Shown one piece after another: positions 21,366-37,224 of a stretch of DNA of 64,000 bases. Both the position numbers and the translations under genes were made by a program. The notes under the pieces were generated by a model. The model was not told the DNA's origin. It made no database searches and saw only the letters and a list, made by a program, of their open reading frames with translations. Numbering within the stretch: the stretch's first letter is position 1; each line of letters opens with the position of its first letter. The stretch is from Eriocheir sinensis (taxonomy: Eukaryota > Arthropoda > Malacostraca > Decapoda > Varunidae): positions 13,577,536 through 13,641,535 of the forward strand of contig NC_066512.1 in the NCBI RefSeq assembly GCF_024679095.1, read 5' to 3'.

Positions 21366-21837
21366 GGCTGCGGTGCTCATTTCTGTCACATGAATAATAA
21401 TAATAATAAAAAAAACCTTAGAAACTCGACTCCAGAAGAAACAAACACAGAGAAGAGAAAAACAGAATAATTCATGAGCGCATTACTCGAGAGGGAAACA
21501 GAGGGGCCGGAGAGGAGAAAGTGAAGGGGAAGGGAAAACTGAGCGATGGGGGAAAGTGAGCTGCCTAACGCTTGATCTGTTCCGGAGAGTGAAGGAAAAG
21601 AAATGTGGAAAAAAATAAATGACTGGGCGTTTTATTATTATTATGCCTGAGACTAATTACCTACTGCCATTATTATTATTACTACGGTGAGCGAACTAAT
21701 AAGGGAGAGAGAAAATGTTTGAATGGGTTAATTAAGGGAAAGTTATTACAGAGAGATGCAGTTAGAAAATTAAAAGCATATAATTAACGTGACGAATGCA
21801 GAGAGATTTAGAGAGAGCGAAAGGGAGAGCGATTTAG
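21366..21837. other. AT-rich unique DNA
   Basis: Includes a short (ATA)n near 21392 and purine-rich patches. No gene supported. Confidence 0.55.
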
Positions 21838-21852
21838 ATAGGTAGACAGATG

Positions 21853-21889
<37 letters not shown>

Positions 21890-22014
21890 ATAGACAGATA
21901 GATAGATAGACAGATAGATAGATAGATAGGTAGTTAGAATGGCAAATAAATAGATAGATAGGTAGTTAGATAGATTGATAGATAGATAAATAGATAGATA
22001 AATAGATAGGCAGG
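21838..22014. repeat. (GATA)n imperfect microsatellite
   Basis: TAGA/GATA tetramers with ACAGA, GGTA and GTTA interruptions. The Tyr/Leu/Ser minus-strand frame comes from this repeat. Confidence 0.94.
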
Positions 22015-22403
22015 TATTGAGAGAGAGAGAGAGTAATATCAATCGATCAAGACTCGAATGAAAGAAAGTGTCAAGAAAAGATGAAGGAAGATGAGAAGGT
22101 AACTTTGAGTCCATCCGTCTTCCCCTGCACCCTCCTCTCCCTTCCCCCCCCTCCCCTTCCTTCTCTCCCTTCCCTCCCCCCAGGCATAATACGGTACACA
22201 AGGGAAAGCTGAATCTCCTCTCCCCTCTCCCCCCTTACCCCTCCTTACCTTTCCCTCCCCTCATATTCACCCCACCCTTTCCTCTGCTCCCCCTCCTCCT
22301 CCTCCCTCACCTCTACTCTCACCTTCCCCTCTACCTTACCTGAGGACCTGCATGCTGATTACAGGTGGGGCGTTTTACCTGTGTGTTTGGGGGTCGTTAT
22401 TCC

Positions 22404-22406
<3 letters not shown>
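22015..22406. other. pyrimidine-rich non-coding DNA
   Basis: CCCCTCCC-rich sequence (22130-22335) with no recognisable gene. Confidence 0.6.
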
Positions 22407-22610
<204 letters not shown>

Positions 22611-22789
22611 TCTGTCTGATTCTTGCTTTCAAAATAAAACCTCAACATATCTCATTATTTTTCTTTCTTTTCTTCCCTCCTTCGCGGCATTAATTTTCCT
22701 CTGTTGGCACTTCTTTATCCATCTGTCTCTTCTCCATCTTCATTTTCTTGCACCTGACCCGTATTTTACCTCCACTCCTTCCTATTATG

Positions 22790-22898
<109 letters not shown>

Positions 22899-23019
22899 TA
22901 GCTTCGCGTTCTTTCATTATTTATTCTATTTCGTCTCGTTTTCCTTCACCTTTACTTTCTTGTTATTTCCTGATTTATTTATCTCTATATATATACTTAC
23001 CTATCTACTCACCTAGCCC

Positions 23020-23020
<1 letters not shown>

Positions 23021-23070
<50 letters not shown>
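23021..23070. repeat. (CA)n microsatellite
   Basis: About 25 CA units, 130 bp downstream of the preceding CT tract. Confidence 0.96.
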
Positions 23071-23072
<2 letters not shown>

Positions 23073-24036
23073 AAGCGCTTACGGGCATCCTTGTGTTATC
23101 AGCATCAACAAAGAGAGAGAGAGATTCAGAGATAAACGCATCAATGTTTTAGAAGAAGCAGGATGGCAGGCAGGGAAGGCGGGAAGGAGGAAAGGTGAGT
23201 GGAAGGCAGGTAGGCAGGCAGACAGGTATACAGGCAGGCAGACTGGCCAACTGACTAACAGACAGGCGGATGGGCTGGGTAATTGAGGCAGTCACGAGGG
23301 AGGAAGGGATGAATAAAGCTCGTGGTTTCTCAGACAAAAGGGAGTGATTGGAAGAGTTTGCATAATGTTCGGGCCATTAGTAAAAGAGGAAGCGAAAAAC
23401 AAGAAAAAAAGAAAAGAAAAAGAAATGAAGTGAAAGAGAAACAAGGGGAAGAAGATTGACAAGTAGAAGAAAAGTAAAGAGACGAAGAAAAAGAAAAAGG
23501 AGATTAAGATTAAGAAGAAGAAGAAGTAAAAGAAAAAGAAGAAAAAGAAGAAGAAGAAGAAGAAAAGAATAAGAAAAAGGAGAAGAAAGCATCGTGATCG
23601 AGGATGACAGAATAGAAAAGGGCAAAGAAGAGGAACGACAAAAGGAATTAACAAAAACGGAGCTGAGCAAGACAGAGGAACGTAGAAGAAGAAGAAAAAG
23701 AAGAAGAAGGAAAAGAAGAATAAGGAAGAAGAAGAAGAACAAAAACAGTATAAAAAGATAAGGTAGAGAGGGGGATCAATGGGAAGAGGGGGAAGAATAG
23801 GAGGAAATATATAAATAGTAGGGGAAAGAAGGAATGGAAGAAATACGAAAAGGAAGAAAAGGAGGAATAGGAAGAGAAGGAAGAAGAGGAGGAGGAGGTG
23901 ATGATGAAAGAGGACTGGGTGGGTGGGTGAGCAGTGTAGTCACCCTCCTCCTTGCCGTGTTTCTCATCTCTTCCTCAAACAATGCCTGACCTCGTTCATT
24001 CCGGGTCTTCCGCAATCCTTAGGTGAGCTGGCGCGA
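23071..24036. other. purine-rich non-coding DNA
   Basis: CAGGCAGG words at 23165-23240, then AAGAAG-rich sequence to about 23910. Long minus-strand Phe/Leu frames are compositional. No gene supported. Confidence 0.65.
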
Positions 24037-24569
24037 GGAGGAGGAGGAGGAGGAGGAGCGTTATGGGTAGCCGGGCATGTAACGGAGAATCGGTGCGTGA
24101 GTTTGAGCAGGAGAAGGAGGATGTATGTGTGATGACTGATAGCGTGGAATCTTATATTTACTTTCCACTGCCACCTTGCCTTTCTGTATGCTTTGTTTAT
24201 TTATCTGTGCTGTCTGTCTGTGTTTCTCTGTATGTAGCTGTCAGTCTATTTATCCTTCAATCTATAAGTTACTGTCTATATCTTTCTAACTATCTATTTA
24301 ACTACCCTTTATCTGATGACCTGCTTTTGTATGGTTATGATGTTATTCATTTATTATAACGTCTGTTTATATATGTGTATTTATCTTATTTTTGATATAT
24401 TTTCTTTATTTCTTTGCATTTATTTATTCTCCTTTATTGCTCTTTGTTCCTTTTGTTCCTTGTCTTTCTTATCCTTTTTCTCACTTTCTCTTGATGGTGT
24501 AATTATGTAATAAATTAAGGGGAGTTTGAATGAACGCCCATCCGAACATAATTTCTTATTTTTATGGTT
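24037..24569. other. T-rich non-coding DNA after a short (GGA)n
   Basis: A GGA run at 24037-24058 is followed by CTGT/TATTTA-rich DNA. Nothing gene-like. Confidence 0.6.
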
Positions 24570-24808
24570 GGAGGAGGAGGAGGAGGAGGAGGAGGAGGAG
24601 GAGGAGGATAAATATTTCAATCCCACATTAATGACGTGTGTTTGAAGAGAGAGAGAGAGTCTAAGCATATAAATTAGTGAATCTCTACCAAGACTTAAAA
24701 ATAACCTTAATATGTAATCCTAAAAAAAGTAAAAGGAAATTTTAAAAAATACCACAGGGAACATTTCAGAGGAGGAGGAGGAGGAGGAGGAGGAGGAGGA
24801 GGAGGAGG
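24570..24808. repeat. two (GGA)n tracts
   Basis: GGA tracts at 24570-24609 and 24769-24808 are separated by about 160 bp of AT-rich DNA that includes a short GA run. Confidence 0.93.
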
Positions 24809-24890
24809 GTGTGTGTGAGGCAGGAAGGCAAATATTCCTTCCTCCTCCCTCCCTTTCCTTGTACTTCTCACAGTGACCAGTGTTTGACTT

Positions 24891-25115
<225 letters not shown>

Positions 25116-25351
25116 GTCATTATTTATAAGGAAAATACGTGTAATATTTTTTTATCTTGCCAGAGGGCGATATGAAGTCAAGAGTTATATATGTCCTGTT
25201 ACATTTTTGAGAGATGTGACAGTTTTTTTATTTTATTTTTTTTGGTTCTCATCTTCCTCCTTCTCTGACCTTCCCTTTTCTTTTTCTATCTTCCTTTCCT
25301 TCACTTTATTTCCTTTCTCATTCTTGGTCTGCCCTCCACTCCTTTCTCACA

Positions 25352-26275
<924 letters not shown>

Positions 26276-26496
26276 TGGCTCACTAATTACTCATCCACGC
26301 CCTGAAAAATTACTTGTTCTTGACCGAGAGAACATTTTTTCGAGACTTTATTTGAAGACTATTTTTTCATTTGGTCGTTAAGGGAGAGAAGTGCGTTGTT
26401 AAGAATGGTGATGTTTATATTAGTGGTGTGATTGTTTTGTTATGATATCTTTTTTGAGAGAGAGACTGCTATTAACATCCCCCCCCTTCCCCTCAG

Positions 26497-26556
26497 TTGC
26501 AGCAGCAGCGGGAGGGCAGCAGCGACCGGGCTGACGACGCCGCCAGAAAGCACACG
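26497..26556 (+). CDS. possible 60-nt internal cassette exon
   Basis: A run of C and T ending in CCCCTCAG at 26496 gives a strong splice acceptor. The island ends at a consensus donor ACG/GTGAGTAC at 26557. The 60 nt between are GC-rich, a multiple of three, and read LQQQREGSSDRADDAARKHT in the first frame, a charged helix-prone peptide. A second frame is also open, the third is closed. Length divisible by three would allow inclusion or skipping without a frameshift. I do not recognise the protein, and no partner exon could be tied to it. A CCCTT-rich pyrimidine block follows immediately. Confidence 0.42.
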
Positions 26557-26569
26557 GTGAGTACCCAGC

Positions 26570-27075
26570 ATGGCCCTTCCCTTCCCTTCTTTTCCCTTCC
26601 CTTCCCTTCCCTTTCTTTCCTTTCCTTTCCTTTCCCTTTCCTTCCCTTCCCTTCCCTTCCCTTCCCTTCCCTTCCCTTCCCTTCCCTTCCCTTTCCTTAC
26701 CTTCCATTCCTTTCCTTTCCTTACCTTTCCTTTCCCTTTCCTTCCTTCCTTCCTTCCTTCCTTCCCTCCTTCCCTTTCTTTCCTTCCCTTTCTTTCCTTC
26801 CCTTCCCTTTCTTTCCCTTCCTTTCCCTTTAATTCCTTTCCATTTATTTCCCTTCCCTTCCATTTCTTTCTCCTCCTTTCCCTTCCATTCCATATCTTTC
26901 CCTTCCCTTCTCTCCCTTTTCCTACCCCTTCCCTTCCCTTCCAATTAATTCCTTCCTTTCCCTTCCCTCCCTTTTCCTACCCCTTCCCTTCCTTTCCTTC
27001 CCTTCCCTTCCCTTCCCTTCCCTTTAATTCCTTTCCTTTCCCTTCCGTTCCCTTCTCCTACCCCTTCCCTTCCCT
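26570..27075. repeat. (CCTTC)n-like pyrimidine array
   Basis: CCTTC, CTTTC and CCCTTC pentamers and hexamers run for about 500 bp, grading into looser pyrimidine-rich DNA up to about 27500. Block duplications are visible as repeated TCCTACCCCTTCCCTTCC-like segments near 26920, 26975 and 27057. The open frames are artefacts. Confidence 0.92.
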
Positions 27076-27620
27076 TCCTTGCACTTCCTTTCCATGCCTT
27101 TCACTTCCGTTTCCCTCCCTTCTCTTCCTCTTCCTTCTCTATCCATCATTTACTTTCCCTCATCCTTCTTTCCCTTTCCTTTCCATGTCTTCCATTCCAT
27201 GTCGTTTCCTTCACTTCCCATACTTTCTCTTCCATTTCCTTACTTTCTCTTCCCTTCCTTCTCATGTATTTCCCTCTCTATTATTTTCTCCGTCCGTTCC
27301 CTCATTTCTCTTCTTTTTCCCTTCCGTTCCCTGCCCTCCCCTTCCCGTTATTTCCTTTACCTTCCTTCCCTTCCCTTCCCTTACTTTCCCCTCCTATCCT
27401 TTCCCCTCTCTTCCTTTTTAACCCTTCGATACCTTTCCTTTCATTCTTCTTACTCATCTCTTGCCCTCCCTCTTTTCTCCATCCCCTCTCATTTCAAAAC
27501 ACTTCTCCTCCTTCTCCCGTCTCTTTCATATTTAGGTTTTCTTATTATTCATCTACTTTACGGGATTGGGTATAGTATCTGGGCGGGTTCTCGTGTGTCC
27601 CAGCCAGTGCCCGCCCTCAG
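27076..27620. other. pyrimidine-rich non-coding DNA
   Basis: CCTTCC- and TTTCC-rich, lower order than the preceding array. No gene supported until the exon-like island at 27621. Confidence 0.6.
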
Positions 27621-27695
27621 CAAACCTTTGTTACACCGGCCACACCTGTCGCCTTGATGAGTGTGAAGGAGGAAAAGCTTGTGGTGGCCGCTCAG
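27621..27695 (+). CDS. possible 75-nt exon
   Basis: An acceptor-like CCCGCCCTCAG ends at 27620 and a CAG/GTGTAC donor-like site follows 27695. The 25 codons between are open and read QTFVTPATPVALMSVKEEKL followed by VVAAQ. If the weak donor is not used, the frame stays open through a hydrophobic stretch to a stop at about 27797. The acceptor tract is only moderately pyrimidine-rich. It lies about 1.06 kb downstream of the 60-nt candidate exon in the same orientation and would join it in phase, which is suggestive but unproven. Confidence 0.27.
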
Positions 27696-27699
27696 GTGT

Positions 27700-28249
<550 letters not shown>

Positions 28250-28429
28250 TGGTCGTACACGCACACCCTCTAACACTTTAAATATTTACCTCCTTTCTTT
28301 AGTTTTGTTATCCCAGGAATTTTAATACCCATAAAAATATTCACTCTTCCTCCCTTTTATTTTTTGTATGCCTTCCTTCCGTTGTTTTCTCCTCCCCTCC
28401 GCTACTGTTTTATCCCAGGAATGCTCGTG

Positions 28430-28975
28430 ACCACAAACATTCACTCGCTCGCTCCCTCTCTCTCCTTCCCTTAAGTTTAACTCCTTTCCTCCCTCTTCTA
28501 TTTAATGCTTCCTCCTCTTAAGTGCTCTCTTCTTTCTTTCCTACTTTTTTTCAGTTATTTATTTTAGACGGCCTCTTCTTTTTTTTTTTCTTTTTTATGG
28601 TTCCTTTTCTAAATTCTCTTTTTCTTTCCCTCTTCTTCCTCTTCAGCGTCTCCTTAAATGCTCTTTTTTCTTTACTTTTTTTAATTCAGCGCCCCGTCCT
28701 CTTGAATACTTCTTTCTGTTCTTCTCCCTCTTTGTTTTACGACCCCTCCTCTTAAAAAATCTCTTCTCATTCTTTCTCTCTCCTTTTCTACGCTCTTTTC
28801 TCCTATGTGATCTCTTCTTCCTTATTTCTAGTTCACCTTCCACTTAAATATTTCTTTCTCCTTTTCTCGCCTTCTCTCCATTCACCGGTCTTCTCTTTTA
28901 GATGCTCCTTTCCCCTTTCTCCCCTCTTCCGTTGATCGCCCATTCGTCCTCTTAAGCGCTTCCTTTTTCCTTCGC
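28430..28975 (+). repeat. degenerate ~48-bp tandem repeat
   Basis: A CCTCTTAAATGCT-like word recurs at about 28517, 28653, 28701, 28751, 28843, 28895 and 28951. The gaps are one to three multiples of about 46-50 bp. Units also share TTCAGCGCCCC-like and CTTTTTCTTTCTTC-like parts. A 45-bp exact copy of the last unit recurs at 29271-29315. Confidence 0.62.
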
Positions 28976-30759
<1,784 letters not shown>

Positions 30760-31121
30760 TAATCCCTTCCTACTGCGCCCAACACCAGGCAAGCATTGGT
30801 TTAGTAATAGGGTGGCGGGGGAATGGAATAGAGTCAGCAATCACATAGTTAGTGCAGGGACGATAGCTTGTTTTAAGAGTAGACTGGATAGCTACATGGA
30901 CGAGGACGACAGGTGGCAGTGAGGTGTGGGTGGAGTAAGGTGACGGGGTACTGGATGCGTGCCTAGTACCGCCGGTATAACGAGGATCAAGCCTCTACCT
31001 GTAACCCCTGTAACTACACCTCACCCACCGTTAGTGGGGGGGATTCTGGAGCTGCCCTGTGTAGGCCACCCGGCCTCTTGCAGTTTCCCTATGTTCTTAT
31101 GTTCTTATGTTCTTATGTTCC
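30760..31121 (+). mobile_element. CR1-like retrotransposon 3' end
   Basis: The frame ending at 30922 carries the C-terminal tail seen in CR1/L2-type ORF2 proteins: a W/F-SNRVAGEWNRVSN block followed by FKSRLDSYMDEDD and a stop. The 3' UTR runs to about 31121 and ends in head-to-tail TTCTTATG octamers, the kind of 8-bp direct-repeat tail characteristic of CR1 elements. Upstream of about 30760 similarity stops, so the copy is strongly 5'-truncated. A second copy of the last 76 bp lies at 60693-60768. Confidence 0.83.
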
Positions 31122-31387
31122 GTTTCCCATTTCCTTCCCCGCCTCCATTTTCCACGTGGTCTGGCATTCCTTAACAATAACTTACACTAAAATATCACAT
31201 ACGCAGATACAAAATATACATATGTAGGTACAAAAATACAGCGAGGCATTACAACAGTGAAGTTGATAGATCACGGCATAGGGATGAAAGGAGGGAAAGA
31301 GGTGAGGAAAGGAAGTCCTTTGTTTGTGATATGAATTTCAATCATTGAAATTTTCAAGAGCACGTGAAAGAAAAGGATGTATGCTTG

Positions 31388-31389
<2 letters not shown>
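31122..31389. other. AT-rich unique DNA
   Basis: Nothing recognisable. Confidence 0.55.

Positions 31390-31450
<61 letters not shown>
31390..31450. repeat. (GA)n microsatellite
   Basis: About 30 GA units. Confidence 0.95.
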
Positions 31451-31452
<2 letters not shown>

Positions 31453-33326
31453 TACAAAAATGTCATTCGCGGTCACCGGTGGCTGTGGGCAGGGCAGAGC
31501 GTCGCGTGGGGTAAGGGGACGCTGGGGCCCTGCTGTTGAAATCCGGTTCGGTGGGCAGCAGTAACAGCAGAGGCGGCAAGAACAGCAGCAACAGGAGCTC
31601 TCTGATGCTGCTGAACCGGGAAGGCGAAACAGTGATGGCCTTTGGTGGTGGTGATGGTAGTGAGTTTAGGTGGAGGCGGTAGGGTGGTGAGGATTTTACT
31701 GAGATGCGGTGGTAGTTGTAGTGGTGGTGATGGTGACTGAAGGTGAGGTGGGAGATGTTGAAGGTGAAGGTGGTTGTGGTGGTGGGGTAAGAGGGATGGG
31801 AGGGGTAGAGGGTGGATGTGATGGTGGTTGGCAAGGAATGTTAGCATGTCGTGAGGGAAGGCGCCGGAAGTGGGTAGTAAAGTAGAGAACGGCGGGTGGG
31901 TGGATGGATGGTTGTGGGTGGCGAGGAGAGTAGGCTTGTGGGGGTGGGGTGGAGGTGATAAGTAAGAGTGGAGTGTGTGGGTATGGGTAGTCGCGTTCTG
32001 CCTCCCCGCTGCGTCATCTATGGCGTGTGGGACCTGCCGGAGGGGCCATCAGGAGGAAGAGGAAGGCGAGGGTGTCATCATTAGTGGTTGTCGTGTTCAC
32101 GGTTACCTGCGGCCGGGCCAGGTGAAGCGTGGGTGGCAGCGGTGGTGGTGGTGGTGGTGGTGGTGGTGTTTTCGAGCGGTGAGTGACGTGACGTGACGCT
32201 GCGTGGCGCCTGTGGTTCCTGTGTGACCTTAAGGAGTATCATTAGTGTGATCCCTTGCCCCGGTTCTTTTGAGTAAGTCTTTGATCTGAACGGTACCTCG
32301 CCACGGGTTACAGGTGAGCACGAGGGCGTAGAAACCAGGTGGACGTGACTTCAGGGGAAGGAAGGGAGAGAAGTATGGTTGGACTGTGAATGGGGAAAAC
32401 GTTTAAGTAAATTTACGCGGCATCGTCATAAATCCCTGAGCCTTTCTTTTCCCTCCTCCCCGAGCCTCTCCGTGGTGGTCGAACCCCCGCAGTGTCCAAA
32501 TGGTCCGGGCACATCCACACCCGCCGCCCTCGCGCGGGGCTCCGAGTCGTGTGTCTTCCGGAAGATGTAGTGGCGTGCGGTTCTTCACCTCTGCACGTGC
32601 CTTTATTCATTTCCTCTTCGCCAGCAGTTTTTTTTCCTCATTGTATCTGAGTAGCTTCGAGCAGTTCTTGGACGAAGTCCGTAAAAATGATCAGCCATTC
32701 TGAGTATTTTATTTGCTTACCTCATTTTTAAGGTCTCAAAGTCCACCCTAGCCAGTGCACGTTACCTACCTGTTGTGCACGCTATGTACTATATAGTTAC
32801 GTGTAATTCAAATGAGCTTAATGCCAACTAGATCTGTAGCTGTCAACGTCTGAAGCCCAGAGTTTTAAGGACTAACTTCTTTACTGAATCATGGTCGCAG
32901 AAAATACTGACTCCTGTTTTTTGCTGCCCTTCGAGTTTAAATGACAATAAACTTAGTTTGTGATTCTCTGAATTTCTGATGTACGCCGTTGTCAGGCAAT
33001 CGATTTATTTCATCTTATTTTACGTGGGTGTTTGCAGCAGGAGCCTAGTGTAGGTGGGGCGGAAGGAGGTGATATGTCTTGGTGACCCGTTCCCGAAACT
33101 GGGTTAATCTTCGTGGTTTTGTAATTAACCTTATTATTTCATTTGCATAAGGAAGAGGTCATGTTTATTCTCTCATGCCCTCAAACAAAACCTTGAAGAT
33201 TCCTTTTGTTAGGAGAATATTTTCTTAACTGTTTTGCATTATCCGTCTTTTTCGTGTCCAATTCCATGTACTTTGGCGTGCTTTAGAACTCTTTTGACCC
33301 TCAGAGTCTCAACGAATGTCTTGTCA

Positions 33327-33329
<3 letters not shown>
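31451..33329. other. GGT-rich to AT-rich non-coding DNA
   Basis: 31640-32000 and 32130-32165 are rich in GGT, GTG and TGG words. GC-rich islands at about 31456-31560, 32010-32125 and 32460-32570 hold short open frames beside donor- or acceptor-like words, for example a 25-codon frame starting after GAACCCCCGCAG at 32492 and ending in TAG at 32570. None is convincing. 32700-33320 is unique and AT-rich. Confidence 0.45.

Positions 33330-33376
<47 letters not shown>
33330..33376. repeat. (ATT)n microsatellite / SINE tail
   Basis: About 15 ATT units directly abutting the 3' end of SINE copy A, read on the minus strand as an (AAT)n tail. Confidence 0.9.
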
Positions 33377-33379
<3 letters not shown>

Positions 33380-33642
33380 TTTAACGTTTTCGCCTATGGC
33401 GCTGGTAGGCATTCATGATAGAGCCTGATGGTCGGCCCCAGCCCGCTGTGGCGCAGGCAAGTGTTTATAGTGGCGCCATATTGCATTAACTCATGCTGCC
33501 CCCCGGTGCTCACCTTAGATCCTAGAATCTAGAGTCCGGGTTGACAGGTGGTCTTCTGGACAGCATGTGGGTAGGCTTGGGCCACTCGGCGGTGACTGAA
33601 AAATCCCAGCTTGTGGCACCGGGCGGGGCACGAACCTACGTC
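33380..33642 (-). mobile_element. tRNA-derived SINE, copy A (5'-truncated)
   Basis: Shares with copy B the ordered landmarks GGCGC-GGTAGGC, GATGGTCGG, AGCCCGCTGTGGCGCAGGC, GTGTTTATAGTGGCGCCAT, AGAATCTAGAGTCCGGGTTG, AGGTGGTCTTCTGGACAGC and GGCCACTCGGCGG. On the minus strand it starts near a B-box-like GGTTCGTGCCCC and ends in the (AAT)n tail at 33330-33376. The A box is missing, so the head is cut. Confidence 0.82.
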
Positions 33643-33689
33643 GTTTTTTGGTAATTTTTGAGGTGTCTGCTCAGGCGTTTGGTCTCCTG

Positions 33690-34086
33690 TTTTTTTTTAT
33701 TTTATTTTTTTTATTTATTTTTATTTATTTTTATTTTTTTTACGTCTTGGCCTATTGCGCCGGTAGGCTTCTTCCCGGTGGATCCTGATGGTCGGTCCAA
33801 GGCTTCTTCCCGGTGGGTCCTGATGGTCTGCCCAGCCCGTTCTGGCGCAGGCGAGTGTTTATAGTGGCGCCATCCTGCATTGGCTCATGCTGCCCTCCCA
33901 GACTTCATCTTTAATTCTAGAATCTAGAGTCCGGGTTGATAGGTGGTCTTCTGGACAGCGTGTGGGTAGTTTTAAGCCACTCGGCGGCGGCTGAAAAGTC
34001 CCAGCTTGGTGGCACCGGTCGGGGATTGAACTCGCGTCCTCCTGAACGCGGGGCCGTCTTGCTATCCGTTCAGCCACCGCCTACCC
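33690..34086 (-). mobile_element. tRNA-derived SINE, copy B with Pol III boxes
   Basis: Read on the minus strand, the head at 34086-34010 is tRNA-like: an A box TGGCTGAACGG at 34066-34076 and a B box GAGTTCAATCC at 34023-34033, followed by GGTGCCACC. The body matches copy A and ends in an A-rich tail (T/A-rich plus-strand 33690-33740). A tandem duplication of about 33 bp built on GGCTTCTTCCCGGTGG lies at about 33767-33830 and is absent from copy A. Internal RNA polymerase III promoters of this kind drive SINE transcription. The head directly abuts the TA microsatellite. Confidence 0.82.
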
Positions 34087-34103
34087 GTTTATCATACTTG
34101 TTA

Positions 34104-35190
<1,087 letters not shown>

Positions 35191-35196
35191 CTATCT

Positions 35197-35360
35197 TCTT
35201 CTTCTTCTTCTTTTTTCTTCTTCTTCTTCATCTTCTTTTCTTCCCTTTCTTCTTCTTTTTCTTCTTCTTCTTTTTCTTCTTCTTCTTCTTCTTCTTCTTC
35301 TTCTTCTTCTTCTTCTTCTTCTTCTTCTTCTTCTTCTTCTTCTTCTTCTTCTTCTTCTTC
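35197..35360. repeat. (CTT)n microsatellite
   Basis: CTT triplets, interrupted in the first third and pure after about 35270. Confidence 0.95.
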
Positions 35361-36239
35361 ATATCCTTACGCTACACGATCCTTCTCTTGTTAATCAGTC
35401 AACTCTGAGGAGTCCGAAACCATAGAAGTCAGTCCAGCTTACAGTTAACTCGGCAAATCTTTCCTTAAGCACCCACAACAGCTACCAAGAGCCGATTGAA
35501 GACACGTCACCCGTTCAAGAATCTGCCTGCAGCAAGACGTAGTAAGGACGCGGCAAGGAACGAGTGAAGACAGTGAGAGGAAGGAAAGGGAAGGGAAGAG
35601 ATAGGAAGGGAAGGGGCAAAGGGGACACTGACGAAGGGGGGAGGATGAAGGTCGGGTGTAGTTTCCGTATTAAGCACAAGCCTCCCCGTATATGATGATG
35701 ATAAGGCCATCCATTCCGCTGAAATCTCCGTTATTATTCTCCTTCCCTTCTTACAACTTTAGAAATGTGTTGAGACTTGGGAATCTTGTTTGTCGTACAT
35801 GATTTTTTTTCACGTTTTTTATTTCTATATTATTTTGTGATTGTAATTTTCTTTTGTTTCCTTCTACGGCATGAAGATTGATGTTTCTTTAATAGCCATG
35901 TCTGGACGGTGTGTGCAGTATCACGAATGCTATAAGACAGGGTAAGAGACAGGTTAATTAGATATAAATAAAAAGAGAGATTAGCGAGATAAGTAAACAA
36001 AAATAAAGGTAGAGAAAAACGTTTACAGATGTTTTTTGCGGAGAAAAATAAAGAATCAGTTACTATCAGAGAAAATATGATAAAGAAAAATGAATAGCCA
36101 TATTGATAGACTGAGAATTGAGGGGCGAAAAAAAAACCTGACCTATAATTTTGGGGTGATAAATATAGAGATGCAATTACTGCGAGGAAAAAAAAGAATA
36201 ATAAAACGGGACAACATTACAAACTTGTCGACTTGATAG
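35361..36239. other. unique AT-rich DNA
   Basis: Nothing recognisable apart from GGAAGGGAAG-rich sequence at 35575-35640. Confidence 0.55.
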
Positions 36240-36289
36240 AACGTGTCAAAGGTCATGAGGAAAAAGACCAACTTGAAGGGCCGCCAGGT

Positions 36290-36385
36290 ATGCACAGGTA
36301 GAGGCACAGGTAGAGGAAGAGGTAGAGGCACAGGTAGAGGTAGAGATAGAGGTACAGGTAGAGGTAGAGGCACAGGTAGAGATAA
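36290..36385 (+). repeat. 12/6-bp (AGGTAGAGGCAC)-type minisatellite
   Basis: Hexamers AGGTAG, AGGCAC, AGGAAG, AGATAG and AGGTAC alternate in phase for about 95 bp. A CAG/GTATGC donor-like site sits just upstream at 36288 after 16 open codons (KVMRKKTNLKGRQ at the end), but the acceptor is poor and no exon is called. Confidence 0.85.
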
Positions 36386-36470
36386 TGAGCCCGGCACAAC
36401 ACAGCCACCCGGCGACTCGGCAGGAAGGGAACGAATTGCGGTATTTAATTTTTCTACTCGTCTGTTTGTC

Positions 36471-36473
<3 letters not shown>

Positions 36474-36547
<74 letters not shown>

Positions 36548-36627
36548 AGTGCCTATCTGTTTGTCTGTTTGTCATTCTGTCATTCTGTGTCGGTCTGCCT
36601 TTCTCCTTGTCCATCCATCAGCGCACA

Positions 36628-36717
<90 letters not shown>

Positions 36718-36737
36718 CACACACACACACACACACA
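36474..36737. repeat. (GT)n, (CT)n and (CA)n cluster
   Basis: GT tract 36474-36544, CT tract 36629-36714 and CA tract 36716-36737, the last two almost directly joined. Confidence 0.96.
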
Positions 36738-37224
36738 TACCTCCCCCCACCCCACCCCACATACACACACTTGGCTATTGCAACTGAATTACCAAAGTAT
36801 AAGAGAGAACAAAAAGTTTGAATCAGAAGAAAATGTCACTGAGCTGAGGCTGGAGGAGCAAAGTGCAGCATCACGCTACACACCCGTCGAGACCTTCACT
36901 GGCGGGTGTGTGTAAGAGTCGTAGCTAATAGTCTTGGGTGTGTAGCGAGAGAGAGACAGGGTACGTTGGCAGTGTATAATTTTGTCATTGTATATAAAGT
37001 AGGAGCATTGAAGCGCGGAAAAAACTTCTTATGAGTGGTCTGTTTATGGATTCAATAATGGCACGTAATTATTTATTTTTTTGTATATGTCATAATTCTG
37101 TTTACAAGATATGTTTTGTTATGAACGAGTGAAATGAGAATATCATGAACTCAGGATTGTTTTTTTTATTTCTTTTATTCCATTGTCATCATTTATTTAG
37201 AGTTGTATTTCTTGGAACTTTATA
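36738..37224. other. unique AT-rich DNA
   Basis: No gene, array or element recognised. Confidence 0.55.

Noticed and set aside
20493..21389. 298-codon hydrophobic minus-strand frame resembling a membrane protein
   Set aside because: It is the polypyrimidine strand of a 143-bp tandem array. Phe, Leu, Ser and Cys follow from TTC, CTT and TCT codons.
36240..36287. 16-codon exon-like piece before a GTATGC donor
   Set aside because: The upstream AG lacks a pyrimidine tract and the segment leads into a 12-bp minisatellite.
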